Origin: Fremontodendron californicum
Lineage: Eukaryota > Streptophyta > Magnoliopsida > Malvales > Malvaceae
Direction of reading: 5' to 3'
Assembly: GCA_030761205.1 (NCBI GenBank)
Contig: JAULJL010000010.1
Span: 32,068,022 to 32,132,021, forward strand
Length of the DNA stretch: 64,000 bases
The notes under the pieces are model-generated. The model was not told the DNA's origin. It saw only the letters and a list, made by a program, of their open reading frames with translations, and did no database searches. Below, piece after piece: positions 34,201 through 46,311 of the stretch. The translations under genes and the position numbers were made by a program. How positions within the stretch are numbered: position 1 is the first letter of the stretch; every line of letters begins with the position of its first letter.

Positions 34201-36439
34201 AAGCCACAAAAGGACAAAATTGGGGAACAACACTGATTAATAGACAGAGAAGCATGGAACGTTCTTCAAGAAATGCACAAAGATTTCAATCAAAAAGGGG
34301 ATGGGGGATGCATGTGTACTGTTTTGTACTTCAAACTCAAGCCAATGGTCAGTGACAACTCAGTATGGGGCTTGCAGAGCATATTTCTCTTGAATAAATG
34401 TGTTGGGCAATCAATAAAACTATCAGCTCTTATTTTCAAATGCTAATAGAATACATTTTCCAAGGTATATAAAGATATAAAAAAATTCAAATAACTTGAT
34501 GCAAAAAAAAAGACCAGAAATTATAATTGTCTTTCTGAACAAGAAAATATCTACTGGATTTACTTCAGAAAAAGAAAAACTATTTTGATGAAGTAAAAAC
34601 AGGAAAAGGGCAAATGAAATACCACATTAAACACTAAATATCTTGGACTATATTAGACTCTTATATTTTCCCTTTAATCCATAAGAGAAAGGCATAATTA
34701 ACAAGCCAATCAAGCAACAGATCAATGCCGACCCAAATATCAGCTTGGTCTAGGACAGGCAATCATCACACTGCTAATCCAAATATCAACTTCTTATTGA
34801 AGTCAAAGTCCAGAGACAAGTTCATGTAATTTAACCAAAAGAAAAGCTGAAAATGATTAACGTTTTGTTGAATCAAACTAAATTGATTTAATAGCCTAGT
34901 TGGAGCTCTCTCAAGTCTCAACTAAAAGATTAGCAGCTACCCAGAAATGAAACTACTACACAGGCCCCTTTTACAATGCAACACTTTCAAAATTACCAAG
35001 CCATTTAGCCATAAACAATAAGGTAGAAATATTCATTACAAATATTTCTGCATTTCATCAATGCATTTATTATTATATAAATAAAATATGAAAGACATGG
35101 GTAGCACAAACATTTACTCACGTATTCAAGTATTCATATCAGGAGAATAGTTTAAAGTGCCCAGATCAGGAGTTCTTGGTAAAGATTCAAGGAAAAATAA
35201 ATGAAATTACTACCGTGAATTATAAAGAAGCTTACTTAACTCTGTATAAATTTCCATTTCATTATTTTATGATAATTTTGTTATTAAACATTGTCAATTT
35301 AACTTGCTATTTTGAGGAATTAAATTTTGGGGACCAGAGCAGGGGAAAAGCAATAAAGCGAGCAAGACAAAAGTTTTCGAGTAAAAAAGAAGAATGTTAA
35401 TTTTCGAAGATTATGTCCGAGAAAGATGTAATGTAACCTTAGCTTCTTCAATTTGAGAAAACCAAAAAGTTGAAAAAGCGAAAGAATATAATTATATCAA
35501 CGAATCTCAGTAATTAAAGAACGGAAATTACGAGCAATTTAAAATTTAAATACTTTTAGTACTTCGAAAAATTAGGAAATCACCAAACCACTCGGTAGAA
35601 ATTTGAATTTGAAAAACTCGTTTCAAAGTGAGAATATCTTATCCTCTCCAACTTCTTTTCTCAGTAGCCAAACAGAGAATATCACCAAATCAATCGTTAA
35701 AAACTTAGGTTTTTACTAAATTTTCGACAATGTTGTTAAAATTGGAGACTATTAAAGCAGCGATCTGACTCTCTTGACCTAAACCATTGATTTTCAGTGA
35801 CAAGTTACTGATTTTCAAAATTTCAGCAAAAAATCTTTTAAAAAATTGATTCTTCAAAAATAGTTAAAAAAGAGTACAAGCAACTCAAAATTTAACTCTG
35901 ATCACCGAAATGCAGAGGAGCATATAACGCTTGAGAATCACAAGCAAAACGACAAGGGAAATGAGACTGCTAAAAACTCTGAAATTTCAAGTAAAAAGAG
36001 AAAAACGATAAGATTTCAACTTTGATCATCAAAACGATGACAAATCACTGTAAAAAAGCCACGTGAATGAAACAGTTTGAGTTACAAACCCGATCGAAAA
36101 ACGAAAAATAAAAACGAAAGTTTTCTATTGCATTACCAATAGTTTCTTCACGAGAGCGACATTTCCAACATGAACAGCGAGGAAAAGAGCGGTGACGTCA
36201 GTTTTAAACTCTTCATACTCGAGGCGGACCTCACTGGCGGATTCTTCTCTCAAAACGACTTCGGTCTTCCTCGTTTTCAAGCAAACGGCGCCGACGAAGT
36301 TGACGTCGACGAACGGATCGGCGATGCATTCAAGAGCGGACCTCAGATCGCCGGATAACGAAGCTTCGAGCAGGCGCTGAGAAACTTCAGCCTCGTAGTC
36401 GACGGGAACCACCTGTCTACTGCCGGAAAACACCGTCAT
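31205..36439 (-). CDS. Ankyrin-repeat protein, 4 exons, 755 aa
   Basis: This is a large soluble ankyrin-repeat protein of unknown role. Exons (minus strand): 36137-36439, 33640-33915, 33153-33290 and 31205-32755, totalling 2268 nt in frame. The N-terminus starts MTVFSGSRQVVPVDYEAEVS. Ankyrin units run through nearly the whole length, for example ALFLAVHVGNVALVKKLL, VREGHLEILEILLKAGA, GRTLLHHAILCGNVGAVKVL, GFSAVMVAALKGHVEAFRIL and GYTPLMLAAREGHGFMCELL, roughly a dozen in all. After the last unit a basic segment (KHTKGGKGNPHGKDMKMVG) leads to a C-terminal region, VHFMCCEGGFEMAELWVRGI, that is shared with plant orthologues in my recollection. No membrane segment, RING or kinase domain is visible. 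Intron 1 is unusually long (2.2 kb). The family is secure; the function is not known. Confidence 0.9.
33916..36136. other. Long first intron of the ankyrin gene
   Basis: This holds 2.2 kb of AT-rich intron sequence. I looked for transposon ends, organellar pieces and coding segments and saw none that I can support; the short open frame at 35176-35400 looks like chance. Confidence 0.5.
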
Positions 36440-39400
36440 TGTTTACACGCGGCGGTTTTTTTATGGTAGCACCGAGAAGTCGATGAAACTTCAGGTGAGA
36501 GATGGCATGCGAGGATACGCGAAGCTCGAGAGAGACGCTTAAAATAATTAAAAAAGAAAAACTTGAAAGAAGTGAGCGCCAGAGACTGAAGACTGAAGAG
36601 AGGAAGGTGGCTTATTTATTAGAAAGCTTTTTTTTTTTTTTACTTTTTTACCGCGTTAAATTAAATGGTAAAAAATAAGAATAAATAGTTGAAGACCGTA
36701 AATAGTAGTAAATTTAAGGGGAGGCTGTGGTGGAATCAGGAGTGGGCCCGGGCTTTGTATATGGGTTAATGATAGTTTTGGCTCTGAACTTTGAGAAAAT
36801 ATACAAATTGGTAATTGAATTAAAATAAGGATTTTTGTTTAAGAATATTTTAAAGACATTGTATATAATAATATTTTTATTTAATATATTAAAAATAATA
36901 AATAAAATCATCAATTATTATAGTTAATATAATATTATTATTATAAATAATATGTTAACTAAAATTAAAAAATATCCTAGCAAAACCCTTAAAAAAATAC
37001 AAATTAATACTTGAATTAAAAATATACAAATTGGTACTTGAATTACAAATATTGGATAATAATCATAGCTAGACCCGTTAATTTTGAATACAATAAAAAA
37101 CACAACACATTTTAACATAATTAATATGATGCATCTAATACACGTATTATATTCGTGTTTAAGATATGATAATTATATATGGATTATAAAGTTTAATAAT
37201 GGGTTTGAGATCTCAAATCAAGACCGTTGATGGGGATTAATTTTGTATATCTGGACCATCCTGATTTGCTCTTAGTTAAAATATGAAAACTATGCAAATA
37301 CTTAAAATATGAGTTGCCAATTTAAGACTGTTTTCTAACATTTTGGTCAAAGATTAGCTTTGAATATGTAAGTTGTATTTGGCAGAGAAAAGAAATAAAA
37401 AGCTATAAAAGATTTTTATACTAACTTTATTTGTTCATAAAAGGTTGGTACCAAATCCTTGTTGAAAACACCAATTGAGACCAATAATAATAATTGTTAA
37501 ATTAAGAATGTTTAACTAATTGATGTTGAGAAAAGGCAATGCCTTAAGATGGTAGTGATTTTTAAGTTGAATTTTTTTCTTTAATGTTTTTTTAACAAAT
37601 TTGAGAATGAATTTCAGCATATAACTTGATTTAATTGAACACTCAAGCTTAGGTTTAAAAATAATTCACAAGAATTTATATTATATTAACATGTTCAAGG
37701 GTCGAGTGAGTCGTTCGGCCAAACAGACCTAGCTCGAACTGGACAGGGTCTAAGATATGATATTTTAAACTCGATTCAACTCAGATTATTATTTAATTAA
37801 TAAAAATAAAATTATTTTTTAAAAATATTTTATACTTTAAACAGTAAAATTGTTTTTTGAATTCAATAAACACAACCAAATCTTGGATAAATAAATTTTA
37901 TTACTATCCAAATCTATGAACAGCTCTAGATAAAATCTCAATAAGCAAATAAATTTACAGTTTTTACTTTCATAAAAGAGTTTTCTGCTAAGTGGTACCA
38001 ACCATGGATGATAGACCTCTTTAATTAGTTAACTAAGATATTTCTCTTTTTTATGATAAGATATATCTCCTAATCGTCAGTAAAAAGAGGTAATCTGTTA
38101 AGGAGCCATTTTCCAAAAACTATGTTTGTTTACATATAAGATAGCATTTGATTAGTAGTATTTTAAATAGTAATTTCCAAAACGATCAAGGATGTTATCA
38201 AATTTACTCGACATTTGATTAGTTGGAGTGATAAAATGACTCTAACATTCAAGATGAGAATCAAGATTCAAATATTGAGAATCACCAATATTGGGAGGAC
38301 TTTATCATTACACTCCCGGGCCAATAGATATTAATCTTTCATCAACCATAAAATGAAGATGGGAAACATCTTGATTTTAGATCCAAAAAAATTTTACTCG
38401 AACTATTTTAAAGATGTATTTTTTTTTTTTTTTACATTAATCTAATAAATTCAAAATTTTACATATTTTTCGATAAAACATAGCAATGATAGATAAAAAA
38501 TAGACCCTTCTCTCCTTACCAACTTTACAAACATAACAAAAATTGGAAGGTGTAATTAACAATTTTGCTAATTTGGTAGGAAGTGAAGCTATGCAGACAA
38601 ATTTACAGGGAATAGCTAAATTTAGCAGTGATGGTTTGGTGTTTGATTGCTAAAGAAGTTTTTATTGGTCATAGGATTCTTCTTCTTCTGAAAATTATAA
38701 TTGCTTTCTTGTCTTTTTTTCTTTTGATAATTGGCGACCAAAACAGCCATGAGAATCAACATGGAGATTATAAGGCAACAAAAATACGAAATGAACACAA
38801 CATGCCAAACACATGACATGCTGCATTCATTCAACACATGGCTGTCGGGTTTTTTAAGTATCACTGTTTTTTTTTTTTTTTTTTTTTGTTATTTCTTCAC
38901 TGAGATTTATTTTGTTTCTTAGAAAAAATGAAGTGTTAAAATTGAATTGGATTGATCGGTCATATCGATTTAATTGAGAATCGAAAGTTTATTCATTTTG
39001 ATTTATATCAAAGAACCAATATTTTAGTGAATCGGTAAAAGATTAAATTAGATAGGAAAAAACCAAATTTTTTTTAATTTTTTTTGCAAGTGATAAGATT
39101 TGAACTTTTGAAATCTTAGTTATATGTTAAAAACTATACCATTAAACTAAATATATATATTTATTAATTATTTATTATATATTTAATTTTAAAAAATATT
39201 GGTATAAGGACTGGTTTATAATATTCAAAGTATTTAATCAATATTTTAAAAAGTTTGAAGAAATAAATAAAATAATTATAATAAATTGGGCTAGTTTGCA
39301 TTAGATATTTAACTGGATTGGCAATCAGATAAAATCAATGAATATTGATGGTAAGACATTTTTTTTTTTTTTTTTACTTTATGTAACAATTAAACAAAAA

Positions 39401-40170
39401 ATATATATATATATATATTCGTACAAATACAAAAAAAAAAAAGAAGAAAAAAAGAAAGAAAAGACAATTGAAATAAAAAGTTTATTCCTTTTTATTTTCT
39501 ATAAAGACTTTGCATTATTGGCCAAAAAGAAAAGAAAAAACCTAATGAGGAATTTATTCAATCGGTTAATTTATTTACTTCAACGATAAAATTTAGATTT
39601 TGAATTCGACCATCGATGGTCCCTCTCGTTGAAACTATCTAAAATGTAAAATCCCTAAGAAATTGAATGAAGAAATTGCACATATTTACCTGTCTAGAGG
39701 TTCTAACAATTTATCTAATTGGGGTTCTTTTTCACCAAAAAAAAAAAAAATTTGCATAAAAAGCTTTTAGAATAAAAAAATTCTTAAATCATTCCATTTT
39801 TATAAGTAAGTTTTTATATTTTTATTATATTAAAATAAATCATTATCTTTTGATTTGTATTTAAATAAATTATTAATTCAAATGAAATATTAATTTATGT
39901 TAAGAGATTATTTAAGTATAAATTAATAGTTAAAATTTATTGAATAAAAATCAAAAGTTAAAATTTTATTTGAATATAAATTAACGATTAAAAATTTATT
40001 TAAATATAATAAAAATATAAAAATTAATTCAAATAAAATAATAAAATTCAAGATTTTTTGTTGTTGTTATTTTAGTCAATAAATTAGCTTGACAAAAAGA
40101 GATTAATTTGGCAAAACGTCAAAGATATGTTCTGCCGTACGATATGAACTTGACGATTTGTTTATACATA

Positions 40171-40209
<39 letters not shown>

Positions 40210-40403
40210 TAATCAAGTAGATATAAACAAAATAAAAATATTAAATATGTTAAAATTAGACTTAAATATAAAATTGTATCCTGTATTATATCTCTTTTTC
40301 ATATTTAATTTTTTTTATCCTAATCGGATACCTATAATATAATTTCGTACTCCAGTTAGATACCTGATTTGGATCTAATTAAGATCAAAAATTATATTAT
40401 AGG
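36440..40403. other. Gene-poor AT-rich intergenic sequence
   Basis: This begins with the ankyrin gene promoter and leader. There are T tracts near 36628, 38418, 38869 and 39360, an A/AT-rich block near 39400-39470, and an (AT)n run near 40171-40202. The segment at about 38940-39330 has the look of a decayed inverted-repeat element, but its ends could not be fixed. No gene is supported. Confidence 0.45.
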
Positions 40404-41165
40404 TGATAGGATCCAAGATGGCCCAATCCCATGACAATTTCTCTATGGGCCAAGATCCAAGAAGATCTAGGAAACATGGCAAGAATGGGTGGAATTCACT
40501 TGGGCCATGTTGCAAGTTATTCAAGAAAGGCTTCAACATGCAAGATGGGCTTGCATCTAAGTTTAGTCCATGTGATTCAAGAACACAAGGTGGCACATTA
40601 AGAGAGGACTTATTTTAATTCTTATAAGGCATTTGGGCCTATATTATGTAACATGTATATCTTTTAATTATTTAGGTTTGAGCTTGACCATGTTCAGCTC
40701 ATATTTTACATATTATTAATTAGTAGATTAGGGTTATTGTAGGGAGGCTATAAATATATGTTTTAGCTGCCTACTTCAATTATCTTTTGATCAATTGAGT
40801 TTGAATTTATTCAAAGTGAGTGTTTCACTCTTTTTAGTTATTGACAGAACTTAGAAACTTATCAAAGAATTCTTTCTTTGTGGCGTTCAACCTACCAAAC
40901 TTAGGTTCTTAAAACGAGAGTTCTTAGGGTCTAGCTTACATGTTTAATCTAGGTTCTTTGAAACAGGCTTTTAAGGGTTTAAGTTTTATTTGCCTGAATC
41001 TTGGCATTTCTGGGTTAGGTATTTCAATTTGTTAGTGGGTTCAAAGGGTTTAGTTCACATCAATAGGTATTATATTAGAGTAAAAAATTCTTTATGTATT
41101 AAAGTGAAAAAAGAGATATAATACATAAGACAATTTTATATTTAAACTTTAAAATTATAAACATA
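40250..41165. repeat. Inverted-repeat element interrupted by a solo LTR
   Basis: Sequence at about 40250-40312, including TTAAATATAAAATTGT and TATTATATCTC, is repeated in reverse complement at about 41095-41160, where GAGATATAATACATAAGACA is followed by ACAATTTTATATTTAAA. The two arms face each other around the LTR at 40404-41062, so the LTR probably landed inside an older fold-back element. The outer limits are uncertain. Confidence 0.6.
40404..41062 (+). mobile_element. Solo long terminal repeat of an LTR retrotransposon, 659 bp
   Basis: It starts TGATAGGATCCAAGATGG and ends GTTCACATCA, giving the TG...CA ends of an LTR. The same five bases ATAGG lie on both sides (40399-40403 and 41063-41067), the 5-bp duplication made by retroviral-type integrases. 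It contains a TATAAATA motif at about 40750. There is no internal gag-pol, so it is a solo LTR left by recombination. Orientation follows the TATA motif. Superfamily is not assignable. Confidence 0.8.
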
Positions 41166-41600
41166 AATATAATCATGTATTAAACATATTATATTAATTA
41201 TGTTAATTATATTTAAACAGATCATATCATATTTATTATATTTATTAAATATCTCGTATTTGTACTGTTGATATTGTTTTTGTCCAAAATTACGAGCTCT
41301 GATACAATACTTGCCATTTTTTACAAACAGTGAAAAAAGAAGAATAAAGTAAACTGCCAAAATCCAAATATACTTGGTACTTGCTAGTCAATACGAGTAA
41401 TCAACAAGCAACCTTGTCTGCTTTGACTGAGATTGATAGATAGAGCCTTCCAAATGACCTCTCAGTCATATCTTCTTTTGACCAATTTCTTTTTCCTGTT
41501 CTTTTCACTTTAGTCATCCCATCATGTGGCCATGAATCACCAGATGCCCAAATATTTAAAAATTCTGTGCTTTGACTGCGTCTTATCAAACTGTGATCTT

Positions 41601-41610
41601 GACACGTGTC
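41601..41610. promoter_or_regulatory. G-box palindrome GACACGTGTC
   Basis: A perfect 10-bp palindrome containing CACGTG, the core bound by bZIP and bHLH factors. It is about 4.7 kb from the nearest start codon, so its relevance is doubtful. Confidence 0.3.
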
Positions 41611-44600
41611 TGATATAAGGTGGTATACATCCCGATACATTGTACATCACCGTGTGATTTGCTGTAAAATGTGGGTCATGACGGCTGAGATTGAAATTGA
41701 TGATATCAGGGTACAGCTGGATGTACTGAATCCTTAGTAAGGACCAGGATCCCAGGGGATCTTCTTGGCCCCACTAAACTGCACAAGATATTGTGATTTT
41801 TACAAGTCAGCTAGCCTAGCCAATGAATCAGACTTGAAATAATAGGTCATTGTTTATATTCGTTTATTTATTGGGTTGGACTATAATTAGTTTACTTGAA
41901 GCTTAGGATAAATTATATATATATATATATATATATTTTGTATTTATGTTATTTAATTCATAGCTTGAATATAAGGGTGCCAAAAGGATAGAAGCATTAT
42001 CTAGTTTTCTTGAGCCGCCTCTCCATTAAGGGGATCTGAATTGATGTTCTTGATGAATTATTCAACATTTTGACTTAAGCTTTGATTGATCATGAGCATT
42101 CAATTTTCAATTTTTCATGCATGTAAAACGTACGTGGAGCACTCCTGCTCTCTCGTGGTCGAAGAAAAACCAAAAACAACATGAAAATGGCGGGTCGGCA
42201 TGGGGAAAAGAGGAAACATGTTTCTCGAATTCCATCCTCTCCTCACTGTTAAAAACAAATTTTCCACCAGCTTTTATCTCTAAGAAAACGAAAACAAAAT
42301 TAATAATTATGGTATTCGAATTTAAGGTGAGTATCGAATATAATATATAAATATATATTCAATTTGAATATACTTAATTTTTATTAATTTTTTTATATAT
42401 TTAAAAAATTATATTTCACACCTATTTAAATAAGATTTTGTTAATAAATGTTTTTAAGTATTTTTTAAGGTTTGTTAATATATTATTTATATTAAAAATA
42501 TTGTATTAAATATAATAATTGATAATTTTATTTATCATTTTTAATATATTGTATGAAGATATTATTATTTATAATAATCTTAAAGAGTATTTTTAGAATA
42601 TTTGTTAATAAAATTCATTTAAATATGTATAAATATTAAACATAAATATTTTAAAAAAATAGATTTACAGTGATCGAGGTCAACAACAATTCATGTGCAG
42701 GTAATTAATGGCCATTTCGAAGTCCGAAGAGACGAGATCTTTCCTGTATCAGTATTTCGACGAAGGTACGGACACCTCTATTTACTTAAGAATTAAATGA
42801 TGCATGGCTATTGGCTTTCCATTTGGTGGCTTTTTAGTTGTGTTCTTTTAGTCCATGCCTGTATGGGTGGTCGGCACGATTAATGCTATAATCTAAAATA
42901 AAAAGTTTTTAAAAATTAAGTGATTAAATTTATAATTTTTTTTTTTAACTTTTTTTAAAAATTTATAATGTCACGTTAATAATGATACACGACATGTTAA
43001 ATAATAATATCACATGACATCTAACAAATGACATGACAATTTTACATCAATATATGATTTTTTTTTTTTTTATAATTGTCAGCCGGTTAGTGCGTAAGTC
43101 TCATAGTTTTTGAGTCAGTATGTCGTTAGTTTCTAATAATTGAGTAATTAAAAATCATAATTTCATAAAAAAAAAATGTTAAACAGTGCTTAGTGACATT
43201 AGTTAAGGTGATATTTATACAAAGAAAAGTGTAATGAATGATTTTTTTTTTTTAATTTAGTATTTTTTGAATTTAGTAAAAGTAATGTATTAAATGCAAA
43301 AAGCTTTCCTAAAATGATAAATAAATAATTTTTAACTAGTGCCTATAAACACTGGTTAAGCAGACCCTTTCATAAAATGTTCATGATCCAATTGTAGCTT
43401 TTCATAGTAGAGTGATCAAAATAAAAATTCCTTCATAATTGGATGACTAAACATGTAATTTATCCTAAAAAGATTAAGTATAAAAATGATAATTAGTAAA
43501 ATTGAAGAATATTTTACTACTAAAATATCCAATTTACAATTAGTTTGAGAAGGAGAGTGTTACATGCACTTCTTAAAAACATTTTTCTTAAAATATATAA
43601 ATTTTGCAATAAATTAAAAAAATTCGATCCTAAATTTTCAATCCTTATTAAAGTATTTATAAAAAATATATGAATCATTTTCTTTGGATCCCCACAATCT
43701 TGGCCCATTGTACTTTGGTGGAGAGATCATTCCAATTGTCTACCACAAATGAGACAATGGAGGAATTCCTCTAAGTTAAATCCACCTTTTTCCCTTTCTA
43801 ACAAATCTCAAATCAAATTCATTCCATTTATGTTTGAACAATTTCTTTCCAATTAAACAATACCAAAAGTTGAGTACTAGGGAAGGGCATTGGCAATTCA
43901 GACTCAAGCTAAATTGTGTTCACACAAAAATTCTTCGTTTCAAAATTTGAAATCCCGACCAAATCATAATCATCATTGTTTTAAGTTTAAATTGCTTCGG
44001 CTCCAAGTTTTTATTTCCCTTTAGAAATTAACCCTTGGAAGCCATCTATCCAATTTTAATTTGAAATTTGTATGTGTTTAAGACTCCAACAAACCCTAAT
44101 TGTTTTTTTTTCCACCAACCTTGTTGAACTTAAACTTGTTTTTTTCTACCAACCCTAATTCAGGTTGCTTGTATCTTCAAGTTCTCAAACTTAAACTTGT
44201 GTGTTAAACTTCCGAAACTTAAGCAAATATGATATATGTCTCATATGACATCTTTAATTAGTGAGTGAGAATGTTTTTTTTCCTTTTTGGTAGCAACCGT
44301 TTTAATAATTATTTTCCCCTTTTCATTACCATTTTTTGTTTAGATTTTGAATTATTAACCTAGCTAAATAGCACTTTTATAAGTTATAATTTGAACAAAA
44401 AATTTGTATGTTAATTACAAGTGTTAATTAATTACTAACTTTTTGTTTAAAATTGGGTTTCTGATCAAGAAATGGATGAAGATTCTCTTGATATCTTTTG
44501 GAATTACGAATGGAGGATCTCGAGAGAAGACCAAGGTTGGACACTAGGACTTGTCAAGGAAGAAAAAACAATAAAAATAATATATCAGACTTTGAATTTT

Positions 44601-46172
44601 GAAACACGCTTCGATACTTAAGATAGTAAAATTTTTAAAGGAGGACATAGAATAATAGAGGCAACAAAATATCAAAGAATGTGATGTTAGGGTCTTTATC
44701 GTATACCTTTTATATCTGAAATCATGTGTAGTTGACAATAATTAGGGTTGTCTATCTCTAACTAATGAATCCCGTCTATTTGACGATTGGATCTGATTTT
44801 GAGCATATGATCCTATTGACTATTGGATAGATTCCAAAAATCTTTAATTCTCCAAAGCAAAGGGAAGAAAATCATCAAAATCAATTTTGGTGGGAAATGA
44901 AAAAGGTGTCAAACACAATTCTTGCAGTGGGGTTTAATGGTGCATAAAAAATGTTCTTGATCAATAGAAATCATTAGGGGAAACTTAAAGTTTACATTGT
45001 TTTTCAAAAGCAAGTTTCAAGGTTTTGTTCTCCTACTTTTCTCGTCTTTGCTTTTTGCTATAATTTTTATTTTTATCTTTTATCAGGCTCCCCTTGTTTC
45101 CCCCCAAAGCTTCAAATAGAAGCTGGCTAACCAAGCAAAAGTGCAAACAGTTTCAAGATTTTTGAGCAGATCTGTCTGCTAATGATAGTAACAATGATAA
45201 TGTGTTAGTGCTCTCCCTTAGGTTTGAAAGAAAGGAAGAAAAAAAAAAGAGCCTTTTGGGCATTAAATTTTAGAAAAAGAGCTTATTGGCAATTTGTCAA
45301 ACGTTTAAAGCAAATCTTATATAGCCATTATCTTTTCTTGTTAATTGCCAAATAATTGCTAAATTGTGATACACATAACATCATATTAAAAACTTTATTA
45401 TTGCCTTCTCATTCATAAGCGCATTTGACTTCATGATCGGTGCATGATTTTTTTATTTTCCGTTCCTCGAATAAAAACACAAAAGAAAAATACTCTTTTA
45501 CATTTTAAAATTGAAATGAGAGTAAAATTTATTGCATATATTTTAAAAATTTATTTTCTATACAGTGTTGATAAAAGTTCAAGTTTTACAAATAGGATTA
45601 AGAGATTGACAAGTATACATCTATTTATTATATTATTATTATTTTTTTACTTAAAAATGATGTGTCATCTTTTAATGTCGTGAAATTTAAAAAATCTATT
45701 GACGATGGATGAATACCATAATTTTTCATATTTTAATACGCTAGGGATAAGAATGAGTAATATTATGTTAAAAAAAACCTCTCCTTATTTTTGGGATTGT
45801 GAACAAATTTACTATTACAAATCAAAATTTGTAATTATAATTTTGCATCTCATTTCACTTGGCGTTGCATTTATTAGTATAATAAGACAAATAATCTCAT
45901 TTATTGTTAGTGGAGATTTTAAATTTCACAAGTGAGATTAATAAGATGATACATATCTCTTAAGATATATTAAATAATAATAAATAAAATAATTAAAAAA
46001 ATAAGACATGTGACAATTTCGTAACCTTGCTTATGGAATTAAAAATATTTACCCCACTCTATCAAAAACGAGCTGAACTCCAATAAGAAACGGGCTCTTA
46101 GCCAGCCTTTAACTTCATTTTTGGACTTTGTTTACGAGCCTAACAACAAACGGGTCTCATACTTGTTAATAA

Positions 46173-46241
46173 TGGGCCCAAAGGCCCATATTTAGAAAAA
46201 GAACAATAGCCCAGATACCAACTAGACCCAAAGAGGGCCCA
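46173..46241. promoter_or_regulatory. Cluster of site II (TGGGCC/GGCCCA) motifs in the PPO2 promoter
   Basis: GGGCCCA-type motifs occur at 46173-46180, 46183-46188 and 46236-46241, with AGCCCA at 46208, all 70-140 bp before the ATG. Site II clusters are characteristic of plant nuclear genes for mitochondrial proteins, which suits PPO2. Confidence 0.6.
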
Positions 46242-46311
46242 AAACCCGACCAAGATTGTTAAATATCGCCCCACTTTACGTGCTAGCAGAACCGGGAATC
46301 CCGAAAAGAAA

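Larger units (their letters stand above)
41068..46311. other. Gene-poor AT-rich intergenic sequence before PPO2
   Basis: This contains AT runs (about 41910-41936), T tracts near 43058 and 46425, and a G-box palindrome at 41601-41610. A spliced-looking 60-nt stretch (about 42699-42766) and a 49-codon ORF at 44472-44621 were looked at and not accepted as genes. The last 180 bp hold the PPO2 promoter motifs. Confidence 0.45.

Noticed and set aside
41401..41640. 79-codon minus-strand frame
   Set aside because: No family resemblance, no splice partners and it covers a G-box palindrome; probably chance.
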